Of a stretch of 64,000 nt of DNA, positions 19,894-29,856 are shown piece after piece. A program made the position numbers and the translations under genes. Under the pieces are notes generated by a model that saw nothing but the letters and a program-made list of their open reading frames with translations, had not been told where the DNA came from and made no database searches. The first letter of the stretch is position 1; every line of letters starts with the position of its first letter. This stretch comes from Alloascoidea africana. Its lineage: Eukaryota > Ascomycota > Alloascoideomycetes > Alloascoideales > Alloascoideaceae. Location of the stretch: the NCBI GenBank assembly GCA_030581615.1, contig JAKTTT010000007.1, positions 1-64,000 on the forward strand. The letters are read 5' to 3'.

Positions 19894-22721
19894 GTCTCCT
19901 TTTAATCATCACATAAAAAGGCAATAATCCTGTTTAAGCCAGAAATTAGAAAAACAGTAAGGGGAGAAATATCTAGGGTAAATTTTAATCGAAAAATACT
20001 TGTCCACAAGAGAAACACCAAAAAAAAAAAAGAAAAATTGAGGGAAAAAAATAAGGATGATCCTGTCTTTTGTACTCGTTAATTTCGCACCAAACTTTAA
20101 GCAAAAGAAGGACCCGATCCAAGGCAAAACTGCTTCAAATTTGCAGAAAAGCTTGGGCTGAATGGCACGAGTCGAACTTGCGGACTCTCTACCTTTACAA
20201 CTCCTTCACTTTGGCTTAAAACTTGGTCCTAATTGTATATTCCTCCCCGTCCGCTTTCCTCTAAATTGAACTTTTTCATTTACCTCGCAGTAATCTCAAA
20301 AACTCATTGAAATTTGGTATGCCCCACTACCGTTTTCTCTTTAAACCGTGAGCACTGGGACTGTATCCGAGAAAGCCCACCTGTGTTGGTGGCACTAATG
20401 GGGTGCAAAGCGGGAATCAATGCCTGTTCTATCCACTGTACTATTTTAGAAGCGCATAAATGCGTTTTTTCAGTCCTTGGGAAACCACAGAGACACAGAG
20501 CCATGCTATCGATTTTGTACATTCCTTTTTTTTTTTTTATGTATATTGAGCTTGAGCAAAAAGTTACTATAGCTGGAATGGCTTCACATATTGTTTCTGC
20601 ATTTATCTTTAATAGTTTGAATATGTAGGTAAAATGATACGATGAACATCCGCATTGACAATTGAAATCCTGAGGGGGAAAAAATATGCATTGATCTTCC
20701 TAAAACAGTTCTACTAGCTATTGTTTAGGTGGGCAGAGAAAACTGAGGAAAAAAAATATTGAAAATGAAAATGAAAAAGGATAAAAATCGGAGTCTATAG
20801 GATCGGATTCGTCATGGTAATATTTTGTTTTCATTTCTGTCAAATTGGACAGTTTTATGAGCATGTTTTATCAAAAGTACAATGGCTTTTGAACAAACCA
20901 TTGAGTTGAAATTTGAAAAGGAGAAAAATATTACAACCATGTGTTATCGCCATTGGCAATTGAATCAAAACCGTCTTTTTTTTTTTCTCCCTCCACCCAA
21001 CTAAAATTTCTGGTTCAAAGAAAGGTATATATCTCAGCGGAAATATGTCAGACGGAATCAAAGAATTGAAGACCATAGCTGCACCACCTATATTTTTCTT
21101 TTATACACACAGACAAGTAGTCTATCAGAATAATTTTCGGGCTTTATGTGCATCATAGGAAACATTGCAGAAGAGTTGAATCAACTCTAGTTCCCTTGGC
21201 GTTTATAAAAAAATCAGATAGTTTATCCATGTTTTTTTTCCAATATCGTAACGTTCGTTATTCACCTAAACGTGAAAAAAGGAAAGAAGCTTTGATCTAT
21301 TTGTGGATGAACGCATAGAGTGGTTGCTAGAGTTATTTGTTTGTGCACTCTCTACACAATGAATGAAATGATTTGTTTTTCAAATCTTATACAATGAGCC
21401 ATTATTACCCGGGAACCAAGAATAATAAATAAAAAACCAATCTCACAATAGACGGGAGCGGTTTCGGGTAATTCAGGAGGACGTTTGTTAATAACGTGAG
21501 CTGTGCACACTCAGTTGGAGACGACTATATAAAGCAAACTATTTCTGAAAAAAACAAACTGTAAACATTTTTTATAATGAGTTTCAGATATGGAATTAAT
21601 TGACAAAAGAATTTTATAAAGCAACGGTTATGAAAAAATTCAGGACTGACGTTTATATCTCTAACATGTCTCAAACCAATCAATCATCATTTTAGATAGG
21701 TTTCAAGCTTAAGAAAACTCTTTTCCATTTATCTAGTTCGTCCATACAAAAATACCCCAAACTGGATAGGGAAATTGTTGAGCCAAAAACTAGTTTTTGA
21801 TCTAAATTGAAATAAATGTATCTTGAATCCACAAATCTTGCTCACAATATGGTAATAAAGGGTCGATTTCAGGGAAAGTTTCTATACCCAATATAGGTTG
21901 ACACATTTGTAACGTTGCTGGCAGTTTGATCAAATGCACAGACTGTGCATACTTAAATAAAGTCTTTTCATGTAAACATCATAGAACCTAATGCAGTATA
22001 GGTTGTTTGATAGCACCCTTTCGTTTTCATCCTGTTGTTGGATATCTCTTTCTCTTGTCTTCTCGTGTCCTACAATTGTTTCAAAGAAGAAAACAGTTTT
22101 TTTTTTTTTTTGTCAACCCGATCTGAAACATTAAGTATGAAATGCTTCATAGTTTGGAACATTCTCAGTACAAACATACTTTTTCTCCCTTTGTGATTCT
22201 AAAACGCTGAGATCAAGCTTCTGCCACAAGCTGCATCGCACACCTGGAAAAAAGTCTTGGAGATGTTGAATGTTGTCAATTCACATCCCTATTTACGGAA
22301 AGAAAAAAAAATCAAGTTTTATACCCGATTATGATATCATGTTAAAGACAAGTGCATTAATAAATAGTCGATTTGTGAGTTGCAATCATATACATATGTT
22401 GTTGCATTTAGTATAAATAATATTACACCGTTTCTTTTCTTCCTCAATGCTGTTTCTTATTATTCAAATATATGGAATCATTATATATGAAGAGAAAGGA
22501 AGCTTTCTAAAGAAAATGGATCCCCCCTCTTAATCGAGAGGAAGAAATAAAAGGTCAATGAAAAAAATAAGCGCGTTTGTGTAAAGATCATAACCCGAAC
22601 AAGCCCGAAATAGCATGAATCACATACGGAACCTCATATAAGAGCCCAGAAGACATAATGCTCTGGATAAAACAAGAAAAAAAAAAGCATGTCATCCAGA
22701 GTGGAATTGAAAAAGGACAAA

Positions 22722-24002
22722 TCAGTGGGTGTTTGGAGAAGACGGTGGATCAGGGTTAGAGTGATCACCTCTAGCATAAGGATAAAACCTTGCAGATCCC
22801 AATCTAGAATTTCCACCACCTCGATGCGTTGTAGATGATAATGGAGATGGAGATGTGGTGGTGGTCGTGGTGGTGGTGGTTGGTTGGCCATTATTGCTGA
22901 AGCTCGTGGTAAAAAATGACGTGCGAAACGATCCTCTTGGTGTGGCTCTTTCGTTAGGAGGAGGCACTGCGACTGAAATTGGTGGGTCTGTGCTATTAGC
23001 ATTGTTGTTATTGTCGTTCATGTTGCTTGGAGTTGCCATGGAAGGTGCTGTGGTATGAAGACTACGGTGAATGTGTTCCCGGAGGGCCTGGACCTGGGGG
23101 GTAAGTCTTGTGTACTGGGTTCTCCACTGATTTTGATTTGAAGTTGGAGTTGGCGAGGGAGAGCCTAACTCCTGAAATAATTGTTGAACCTGATTCGCAA
23201 GCGGGAGGAATCTCTCAAAGATCTGCTGGTTGTTTCTTGAAGGATTAGATCTGGTAGAGGTTTGGTATTGACTCTCGCTTTCGATAGGTTTCCTACATAG
23301 AGGACAAGTACTTGCATTTTCGAGCCAGGGGAGAAGGCAATTTGCGCCAAAAATGTGACCACAGGGCATTCGAACAGGACAATGATTTTCACTGTTCTTA
23401 TCATAGGCGAATGCCACATCTTCTTCATTATGCTTTACTAAATCCGAAAACTCATGGGGTACAGAAATCGGCGGATCAGCTTCCGGATCGTTCGCTATCT
23501 GTTCTTCATACTTCTCCAAGTCTTGCTGTTCTTTCAGTTTTTGCAACCTTCGTAGCTCGGCTTCCAATATCGCTGGTGATTTTTCTAGAGGTTCCAAACA
23601 AATTGCACAAGTTCTGTGTTCTTCATCAACAGTGTCCAAATCTACATAAGTAAGGGAGTTTAGCGCTCTTTTGGATGCTTTCAGCTTTTGTCTTTCTGAC
23701 CAAGCCAATGAATTCATATAACCTTCAATCGTTTCTGCAAGTCCTCTGTTAAGTACGGCTCCGGCTGAGAACGTGGAAGGGAAAGCACCGTTTCTACCAA
23801 TATCATAAACTTGAACATTCACTGGATTTCGAGATGTGTTTTCTGTAGTGGTTCTATTATTGGGATCTGACCTGTTGAAGTTATAGCTAATCGAAACTAC
23901 TCTTGGTACTCCTCGCCTATTCTGAGGAGGAGTGTTGGTTGCATCTTGTCTTGTATTGTTGTTGTTGTTATCGAGGCGCTCGCTCCCATTACTCTGGTCC
24001 AT
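22722..24002 (-). CDS. San1-like RING-finger E3 ubiquitin ligase
   Basis: A 426-residue protein with a central RING between disordered Asn/Ser/Thr-rich arms, the plan of yeast San1, a nuclear ligase that targets misfolded proteins through its disordered arms. The first ligand pair is C132/C135 (CAICLEPL). The second half, CPVRMPCGHIFGANC then CPLCRKP, lies near 208-237. About 70 residues, charged and coiled-coil-like (AELRRLQKLKEQQDLEKYEE), separate the halves; San1 also has a split RING spanning over 100 residues. In CGHIFGANC the usual fifth ligand position is Gly, so C208 or another residue may complete the site. The start at 24002 is the first ATG. Assignment to San1 rather than another RING protein is moderately sure. 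Confidence 0.65.
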   Translation of the reverse strand: MDQSNGSERLDNNNNNTRQDATNTPPQNRRGVPRVVSISYNFNRSDPNNRTTTENTSRNPVNVQVYDIGRNGAFPSTFSAGAVLNRGLAETIEGYMNSLAWSERQKLKASKRALNSLTYVDLDTVDEEHRTCAICLEPLEKSPAILEAELRRLQKLKEQQDLEKYEEQIANDPEADPPISVPHEFSDLVKHNEEDVAFAYDKNSENHCPVRMPCGHIFGANCLLPWLENASTCPLCRKPIESESQYQTSTRSNPSRNNQQIFERFLPLANQVQQLFQELGSPSPTPTSNQNQWRTQYTRLTPQVQALREHIHRSLHTTAPSMATPSNMNDNNNNANSTDPPISVAVPPPNERATPRGSFRTSFFTTSFSNNGQPTTTTTTTTTSPSPLSSTTHRGGGNSRLGSARFYPYARGDHSNPDPPSSPNTH

Positions 24003-24605
24003 GGCTAGGCTTATCTTGGTATCTTTATTTGTCTCTTAGAAACCCCCACTGGCGATGTCTTGATGTGATGCTGATAAACAGTGGAGAAAGAATCGCCCGT
24101 ATTCCAGATCTGAATCTGAATCTGAATCTGAATCTGAATCATCGCCAAGAGGGCCACACGCCTGTTCTGAAATCTACGCATAGACACACTCAAACAGTGC
24201 TGAAATATACGCGCATGCGATTGTAGTGGAATCTTCCACCACGCATGGCATAAGCAAAAAACCAAAGCATTTTGTTCTGAAAGAATGAACAAACACTGCG
24301 AGCGCTATTTGATTTGACACGTTAGAGTGATTCTGTTTTTTCTTTACTTTGAGTTTCCCGAGTTTGCGTCGTTATAACTGAAAAAGAAAACGAACAAAAT
24401 GGGCAGTGTGTGGTGGCGTTTCTTATAAGGTCATGATGATAACCCCCTGGTGTTTCTACCACAGACAGGTTGTACAATATACGCAAGAGGAGATAGAAAA
24501 AGTAGAAATAGTCTAAGTCAAATTGAACACAAGAAGACTAGAGAGAAAGAAAGAAAAAAAACCAAAATTGCACTGTGGAGGGTGTGAGGTCAAAATGATA
24601 GATGG
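24003..24605. other. Intergenic span between the San1-like gene and RNA15
   Basis: San1-like promoter and RNA15 3' flank. A TCTGAA hexanucleotide repeat lies about 110 nt upstream of the San1-like start. No gene is seen. Confidence 0.6.
24109..24140 (+). repeat. Hexanucleotide repeat (TCTGAA)
   Basis: Five tandem units in the San1-like gene promoter region. Confidence 0.92.
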
Positions 24606-25740
24606 CTAGTTCAGGAACTGGTTGCGAAGTTCCATGATCATCGCTTTTTGCTCCAAGGGAAGAGCATTGACTTGTTCATCAGTCAGGAGTAAGACTCCTT
24701 TCACCACCTCTGCTTGGGTTGGATCCATTTGGCGTAGTTTTTCAGCTACGCGAGGAGTGATTGGATTCGTACCAGATGAGGAGCCCGAAGAACTGGATGA
24801 CTGGTGATGTCTCTTTTTCGATCCACTGGAGGAAGATGAAGATGAAGATGAAGAAGCTTGTTGGGAAGCCTGATATTGGGCTACGGCCTTGTTAATGACA
24901 TCGCCATCCACAAATCCCATGACCAAGAGACTTTGTACCAGGGCTTGTGTGAAAGCTGGAGAGCGGCTCAGGATCTCGGATGCCTGTTGGGCACCACCGT
25001 TGGGACCGGACATCATGAGCTTGAGGTTTGCAATCAGCTCTATCAACTGAGTGGGCGGAACCTGGGCAAGAGTCTTGGAGCTATCATTCGGAGCAGTAAG
25101 AGGGGAGCCAGATAGGTTGGAAGAAGAGCCCATTGCATTGACCAAAGAAGAGTTATTGGATTCTGAAGAGGACGCAGAGGTGGAGCTAAACGGATCTGGA
25201 GAAGCAGAGGAAGAAGACTTTTGGGTTGCGTTTGCGGACTGAGTGGAAGGTTTCATGCGCAGTCTTGTCTTCCCGATAGGAATATTTGGCAGGACTTGCA
25301 GAGATCTCTGGGCCGTCTCAGCGTCTTTAGACGAAATATTTATATACATTTGTAGGGAGCAATTGGTTAGCCAGAAACAGAAACAGAAACAGAAACAGAA
25401 ATAGCAGCAGCAGCAGCAGCAGCCGCAGCGAGATGAATCGTCCAAGCCATAGCAATGCAGAAGCCACAGCGGGCCCGCGAGGATCTGGAGGTACTCACCC
25501 TCGTACTCGATGAAGCCGTAGCCCTTGGACTTTTTCCTGACGGGGTCCTTGATGATGTCGACTCTCACGACGCGCCCGGCCGTTTGCGCGACGCCTGCTG
25601 GGTTAGCACGCTCTGCAAACACAGGCACCGGCGAACTCACCGAGCAGGTGCTCTTCCGTCCACTCGTACGGAAGGCCGCTGACATAGACCACGGCCGTCG
25701 AAGCAGCTGCTCCCTCGCTGGCGGGCTTGTCTCGGGGCAT
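24606..25740 (-). CDS. RNA15: Rna15/CstF-64, cleavage factor IA subunit (three exons)
   Basis: Binds U- or A-rich elements in pre-mRNA and, with Rna14, Pcf11 and Clp1, directs 3'-end cleavage. Exons are 25740-25641, 25594-25499 and 25324-24606. Intron 1 is only 46 nt (GTGAGT, branch TGCTAAC, CAG seven nt later); intron 2 is 174 nt (GTGAGT, GGCTAAC, TAAAG). Splicing yields 304 residues, close to the 296 of yeast Rna15, and restores the RRM: VVYVSGLPYEWTEEHLL, then KSKGYGFIEYE joined to DAETAQRSL. The hinge (QVPPTQLIELIANLK) binds Rna14; a poly-Ser tract follows; the C-terminal domain ends LTDEQVNALPLEQKAMIMEL, as in CstF-64. The gene start is embedded in GC-rich DNA, unlike its 3' half. SSU72, another 3'-end factor, is the next gene upstream on the same strand. 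Confidence 0.9.
25372..25430 (+). repeat. Compound microsatellite inside RNA15 intron 2
   Basis: (CAGAAA) units next to (CAG) units. On the transcribed sense this is a CTG run followed by TTTCTG units just before the GGCTAAC branch site, so the repeat forms the polypyrimidine-like tract of the intron. Confidence 0.85.
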
Positions 25741-27074
25741 GGTGTGCTGGGCGGCAGGCAAGGTGGGAAACGACCCAGTTTACGAATCCCCCTCGTACCT
25801 CCGTCAGCCCGTGGGGCGCGGTTCCATGGGCCGCGTTTCTGTGGATCGCACAGAAGCCACACCGGCGCCCCGGCCGACGGAGCCCAGCCGCCAGTGCACA
25901 CTCAGTGCCCACTGCTCCCGGCCTGTGGCTGAGGCCGGCGCTCCAGGCATGTGTCTGCCCGGCCAGCCTCGACCCAGCGGCCTTCGAGATTGCGCTGGGC
26001 TCCCGTGTGCCTGCTGGTGGTGGCCGAGTGCTCCGTGATCAATCATTCTGATGGGAAAGCCCCATTGCCCTAAAGTTTGATACAGGAGGAGGAGGAGTGA
26101 TTCTCGCACACGCACACACACGTCCGCCGCCCAAAGCGGAAAGAGAGAGATGCCCAGTACTATCAACCACACCCCAAACACCCCTCCAGCATCATCGCCT
26201 ACTATATATATCCTGCCCCGTCTCTTTTTACTGTTATCTGCCAACTCAAACGCTGTATCTTCCATCGCATCTGGGAAAGAAAGAAAAACAACAACAAAAA
26301 AAAGTACTGAAGGATCTTGATTGCATATCTATGCTTCTTTGAAAAGCGCACATGCATGCGTTCGTAAACCTAAAACGCCTAACCGTGCATACCTCACATG
26401 TCCTCACAATCAACAACAAAAAAACCTCCACAACAAAATGTGTGCGTACACCACCACTCCAGCTAAACCATGGCTGAAGGAATCTAGATTCGAAATCTTC
26501 CACAATGATCCACCGCCAACTCCCCGAAATTGTAATATTCTTACCATTTTGCTTCGATATTTCAATACTAATGGGTCACGAAACCACACACACGCCGCCG
26601 CCGCAATGATGCCATTCTCTCCACCCTCTTAGCCATGGTTTTTGCTCACGTTGGAAACCTGTCAGTATACAGGTCGTTGAAATTCATCAATTGGTCAATT
26701 CGTCTAGCTGTTCTTAGGGGAAAAAACAATCTGCATTCAAATAATTTACCTCAGTTTGCAATTACAGAGTTACGAAATACCTTCAAGGCTCTCAAAAAAT
26801 TCGCTCAAACCTGCTCATGCTCTTGTTCATTCTCAGGTTGACCCACTCCCTCCTACACACGTTTCTCAACCATCAAACAATAATATACTGGCGCAAACTT
26901 CACTAAAAAATTTGTAAATGCTCATATGTGTACACAAACGTCACCATTATTTTTGGTAACATTTCCCTCAATTCATCTTGTTTCGAGAACCGTGGTTTGC
27001 AAGCCATGGTTCTCTCCAAATTAAAAATTCATCATCATCAAATTATCTGGTGAGGTCATTCTTTTTTTGTTGGC
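25741..27074. other. RNA15 promoter and SSU72 3' flank
   Basis: GC-rich up to about 26040, then average to AT-rich. TATATATAT lies at 26202-26210. The long minus-strand frame at 25804-26265 has no recognisable domain and looks like a product of base composition. No gene is seen. Confidence 0.55.
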
Positions 27075-27695
27075 TCAATAATAACACACCGAATAGAGAG
27101 CCGGCAGATTCAGGTGATCCTTTTGCCATAGTGCCAACAACTCTGCTACTTTACTATCCAAAGCATCTCGATTATCTCCACTTTTTTTAGCCTCCTCTTG
27201 AAATATCCTCGCCAATTTCAATATCCCTTTCCCACCAACGCTCGCTTCCTCATGGTTATCCTTGATATCAATGTTGATCACATGTACCATCTTGCTCAAC
27301 TGTTCCCCCCGACTCATAAGATTCTCCACAACTGAATCAAAACATCGTTCCTCACACGTGAAAATCACATCAAATGAACTTGGCGAATCCTGCCATCGCT
27401 CAGGAGCAGTTTTAATGTTTCGATTTCTATCCAACATGTTTAAAACTCCATTCAACACGTATAAACGCTCATCCTGGGCGGACAGGTCCTTGTACATCTT
27501 GTCATATGGTGTTCCAAATTGATATGTGTTGGGCCTATCAATGCTTGGCCCAGGTAATCGAACCGCCGAGCCTGTGCCATACGACGAAACGTTGAAACCT
27601 GCTTCTTTCAACACCTTGTGAGCTTCCATTGATCGATTCTGGTTCGATGCACAAACTGTGCAGAACCTCAGCTCGGGTATCCCTTCTTCCGCCAT
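27075..27695 (-). CDS. SSU72: Ssu72, RNA polymerase II CTD phosphatase
   Basis: A 206-residue protein, the same length as yeast Ssu72. It removes Ser5 and Ser7 phosphates from the Pol II CTD within the cleavage and polyadenylation factor (CPF) and acts in termination and gene looping. The catalytic CX5R loop is C15-ASNQN-R21, followed by SMEAH. Other family blocks are visible: GTGSAVRLPGPS, FGTPYDKMYKDL, FDVIFTCEERCFDSV, VHVINIDIKDNHEEA, and the C-terminal LPALYSVCYY. The start is the ATG at 27695; two GTG codons precede it in frame. Single exon. Confidence 0.96.
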   Translation of the reverse strand: MAEEGIPELRFCTVCASNQNRSMEAHKVLKEAGFNVSSYGTGSAVRLPGPSIDRPNTYQFGTPYDKMYKDLSAQDERLYVLNGVLNMLDRNRNIKTAPERWQDSPSSFDVIFTCEERCFDSVVENLMSRGEQLSKMVHVINIDIKDNHEEASVGGKGILKLARIFQEEAKKSGDNRDALDSKVAELLALWQKDHLNLPALYSVCYY

Positions 27696-28161
27696 CACCA
27701 CCGTGATTCAAAGGTAAACCAAGTTTTGTTCACCATTGCCTAAACGTCATGCTCTTTTCTACGGGCGGTATCAAAATTACACACACAATTACTCTTGCTG
27801 GTTATTCTCCAACCTGGCAATGAATTGCCTAAAAATTGTAAAAGAATCATAGTGCCTATAGTCTTCTGGACCGGAGGAATAGTTAGAGTTAACCTCCCTT
27901 TTCTAACAACTACGATTAGCACTGGAGTTCAAGATTACACCAAAGATTATGGCATCTCCGCCATTCCAATGACCTTATTGTTACACAGGTAGGTTTACTA
28001 ATGGTGAAAAGATACAATCCTTAAAGAACCATAAGAAAGAAAAAAAAAATTGTTGCGGAAAGAGTCATACATGTTAAAACCAGAAGTAACCTATTAGTAC
28101 AATTAGCATGGCATAGAAAAATGTATATAGCCCGCTCTTAATCTCTTATGTTTTAACCGTT
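27696..28161. other. SSU72 promoter / ATG4 3' flank
   Basis: A 466-nt spacer between same-strand genes. No further gene or motif is recognised. Confidence 0.6.
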
Positions 28162-29589
28162 CTAGTTGTTTTCCACATTTGTATTTGTAATGGTACTGTT
28201 CTCAGCAGAGTTGGAAGAAGAGACATCTGCGCCATTCGTATCAGTTATGCTATTCTTGTCGTTTGAGGAGGCATCTGGATCAGTGTCAAATGCCACATCA
28301 ATATACTCATCTTCTCTGTCAATTGTAAGAGACGAGGATTCCCGTTTAACAGAATACTCCTTTTCGTAAATGTGAATTGGATTGGAACCCCCCTTGAGTT
28401 CTTCAGTCATTGATTTTTTCCATGCTTTCCAATCTTGTTCATCCTTCACGAGGAACCCAATCAACATGCTTGGATCCATATCTTGAAGGTGTAACTTTCG
28501 TATTCTTCGTGTGTGAACCGAATTGGCATCATTCAGGTTTGCCTCATCCTCTGATAATGTTAGAGCAGGCTGGGGTTGATGGGGGTCATGGTAGAACAAA
28601 AAATCGCCTTGGAATCCATAAAAATAATGTGATGAGGAAGGCCTCCCACCTGCTATTCCAACCGATTGTTGTAAATTTAGAGCTTTCCGAACCAAATCCC
28701 AATAAACAGGGTTTACTCTTTCCATTCCGAGTCTAATCCCAAGTAAAATCAATACAGGTTTGAAATTATCGCCATCTTTAACAAGCTCAAAAATACGATC
28801 TTCGTAAACGTCTCCACTATCGCCAGCAATATAGACTTTAAGCCCACATTCTTCAAACCTATGGCTCAACTTTTGAATACTTCTGGCAGCTGCTGTTGGA
28901 CCAAACCATTCCCCTGGCTTTTTTCCCGCACATATTTCGCCTTCCAATACAAAGTTATGTATTGAAAATGGAGAAGATGGATCATCCATAAACCACTCGA
29001 GAATATGGTTGTGCAATCTCATGCTTTCATCTCCGATATTGTTACGACTCTCTCCCTCAGTGGAGGAGTTATTATTGTTATATCTCCAATCGTTCCCAAG
29101 TTGTAATTGCATCAATGTGTTCGCAAGTAATGATTGCCCGGTTCTGATCATACACCCCCATCCAGCATCCGTGGTAAAGCCTTGTAAAGACTGTTCTCGA
29201 AATCCTGTCCGAAGAATAGATCTTATTGATATAGAACTTGGACCATCTTTTGCCTTTGGTATCATTACAAAGTTCGTACGATAGGTTAGCCAAATTCTCG
29301 TTCCCACATCGCTTAAAAAACACTCGGGCCATGATTTGGCAGTATCTTCTTTCTTAAAACCAGTTTTTTGCTCTTCAGTTGCAAGTTGCTGTTTTGGTAA
29401 GTCTACTACTCCATCTTCAACTGCTCCTCCTCCGTCTGATATGGGACGGTGGCACTGATCGGCCAAAGACAAAGGAACAGGAGAATATTGTCTTCCCAAA
29501 CATATTAAAGGATTCTCATGGTCTGTATTCAATGGCTCAGGGTCATAAAAGAATCGAATGACGCTTTCTAAGCCTTCCTGTGAAGCCAT
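28162..29589 (-). CDS. ATG4: Atg4 autophagy cysteine protease
   Basis: Cleaves the C-terminus of Atg8 to expose its glycine and later releases Atg8 from phosphatidylethanolamine. The protein has 475 residues, close to yeast Atg4 (494). The catalytic cysteine is C146 in DAGWGCMIRTGQ; the Asp-His pair is D335/H337 in FYHDPHQPQ, preceded by GGRPSSSHYFYG. A further family block is FLVKDEQDWKAW. The C-terminal 80 residues are acidic and Asn-rich. The start at 29589 is the first ATG. It is divergent from SQS1 across only 267 nt, so the two share a promoter region. Confidence 0.95.
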   Translation of the reverse strand: MASQEGLESVIRFFYDPEPLNTDHENPLICLGRQYSPVPLSLADQCHRPISDGGGAVEDGVVDLPKQQLATEEQKTGFKKEDTAKSWPECFLSDVGTRIWLTYRTNFVMIPKAKDGPSSISIRSILRTGFREQSLQGFTTDAGWGCMIRTGQSLLANTLMQLQLGNDWRYNNNNSSTEGESRNNIGDESMRLHNHILEWFMDDPSSPFSIHNFVLEGEICAGKKPGEWFGPTAAARSIQKLSHRFEECGLKVYIAGDSGDVYEDRIFELVKDGDNFKPVLILLGIRLGMERVNPVYWDLVRKALNLQQSVGIAGGRPSSSHYFYGFQGDFLFYHDPHQPQPALTLSEDEANLNDANSVHTRRIRKLHLQDMDPSMLIGFLVKDEQDWKAWKKSMTEELKGGSNPIHIYEKEYSVKRESSSLTIDREDEYIDVAFDTDPDASSNDKNSITDTNGADVSSSNSAENSTITNTNVENN

Positions 29590-29856
29590 GCTTGGGTTCT
29601 CTTAGTACATTGCTTATCCAAACCAGCACATTTAAGAAGCCCAAACAAGCTCAGGTCCATGAGGCCCTGCCCCCGGCAATGAGGGTGTGTGGGTGTACTC
29701 AACATAACAACACCCGTTATACTCATAATTACAAAAAGAGAGAAGAAGCAAAAAAAGCGAGTTAATAAAATGCCCACGTTTTTGAGAGGTTGCGATTTTT
29801 TTTTTTGGATTTTGTTTTGCCCCTATATCTAGTTGATTTGATTTCAAGTTAGGGAA

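Larger units (their letters stand above)
17439..22721. other. 5.3-kb intergenic span with a GC-rich block
   Basis: The Pumilio gene promoter and the 3' flank of the San1-like gene. A purine-rich tract on the plus strand (about 17990-18062, pyrimidine-rich on the gene's strand) may mark the transcript leader. A strongly GC-rich block follows at about 18080-18650 whose long frames on both strands look like compositional artefacts. A GTCA tetranucleotide run lies at 18823-18847 and an AGCAAAAA-type repeat at 19846-19893. From 20 to 22.6 kb the DNA is AT-rich with no recognisable gene. Confidence 0.55.

Noticed and set aside
20155-20225. tRNA-like minus-strand sequence with a T-loop-like TTCGACT and nearly paired stem
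   Set aside because: D and anticodon arms do not pair and no matching 5' acceptor strand is present. At most a tRNA relic.
24606-25901. Single-frame reading of RNA15 through both introns
   Set aside because: It lacks the RRM start and contains intron-derived Cys/Phe repeats; the three-exon model restores the family sequence and length.
25804-26265. 153-codon minus-strand frame upstream of RNA15
   Set aside because: No recognisable domain, skewed composition, and it lies in the RNA15 promoter.
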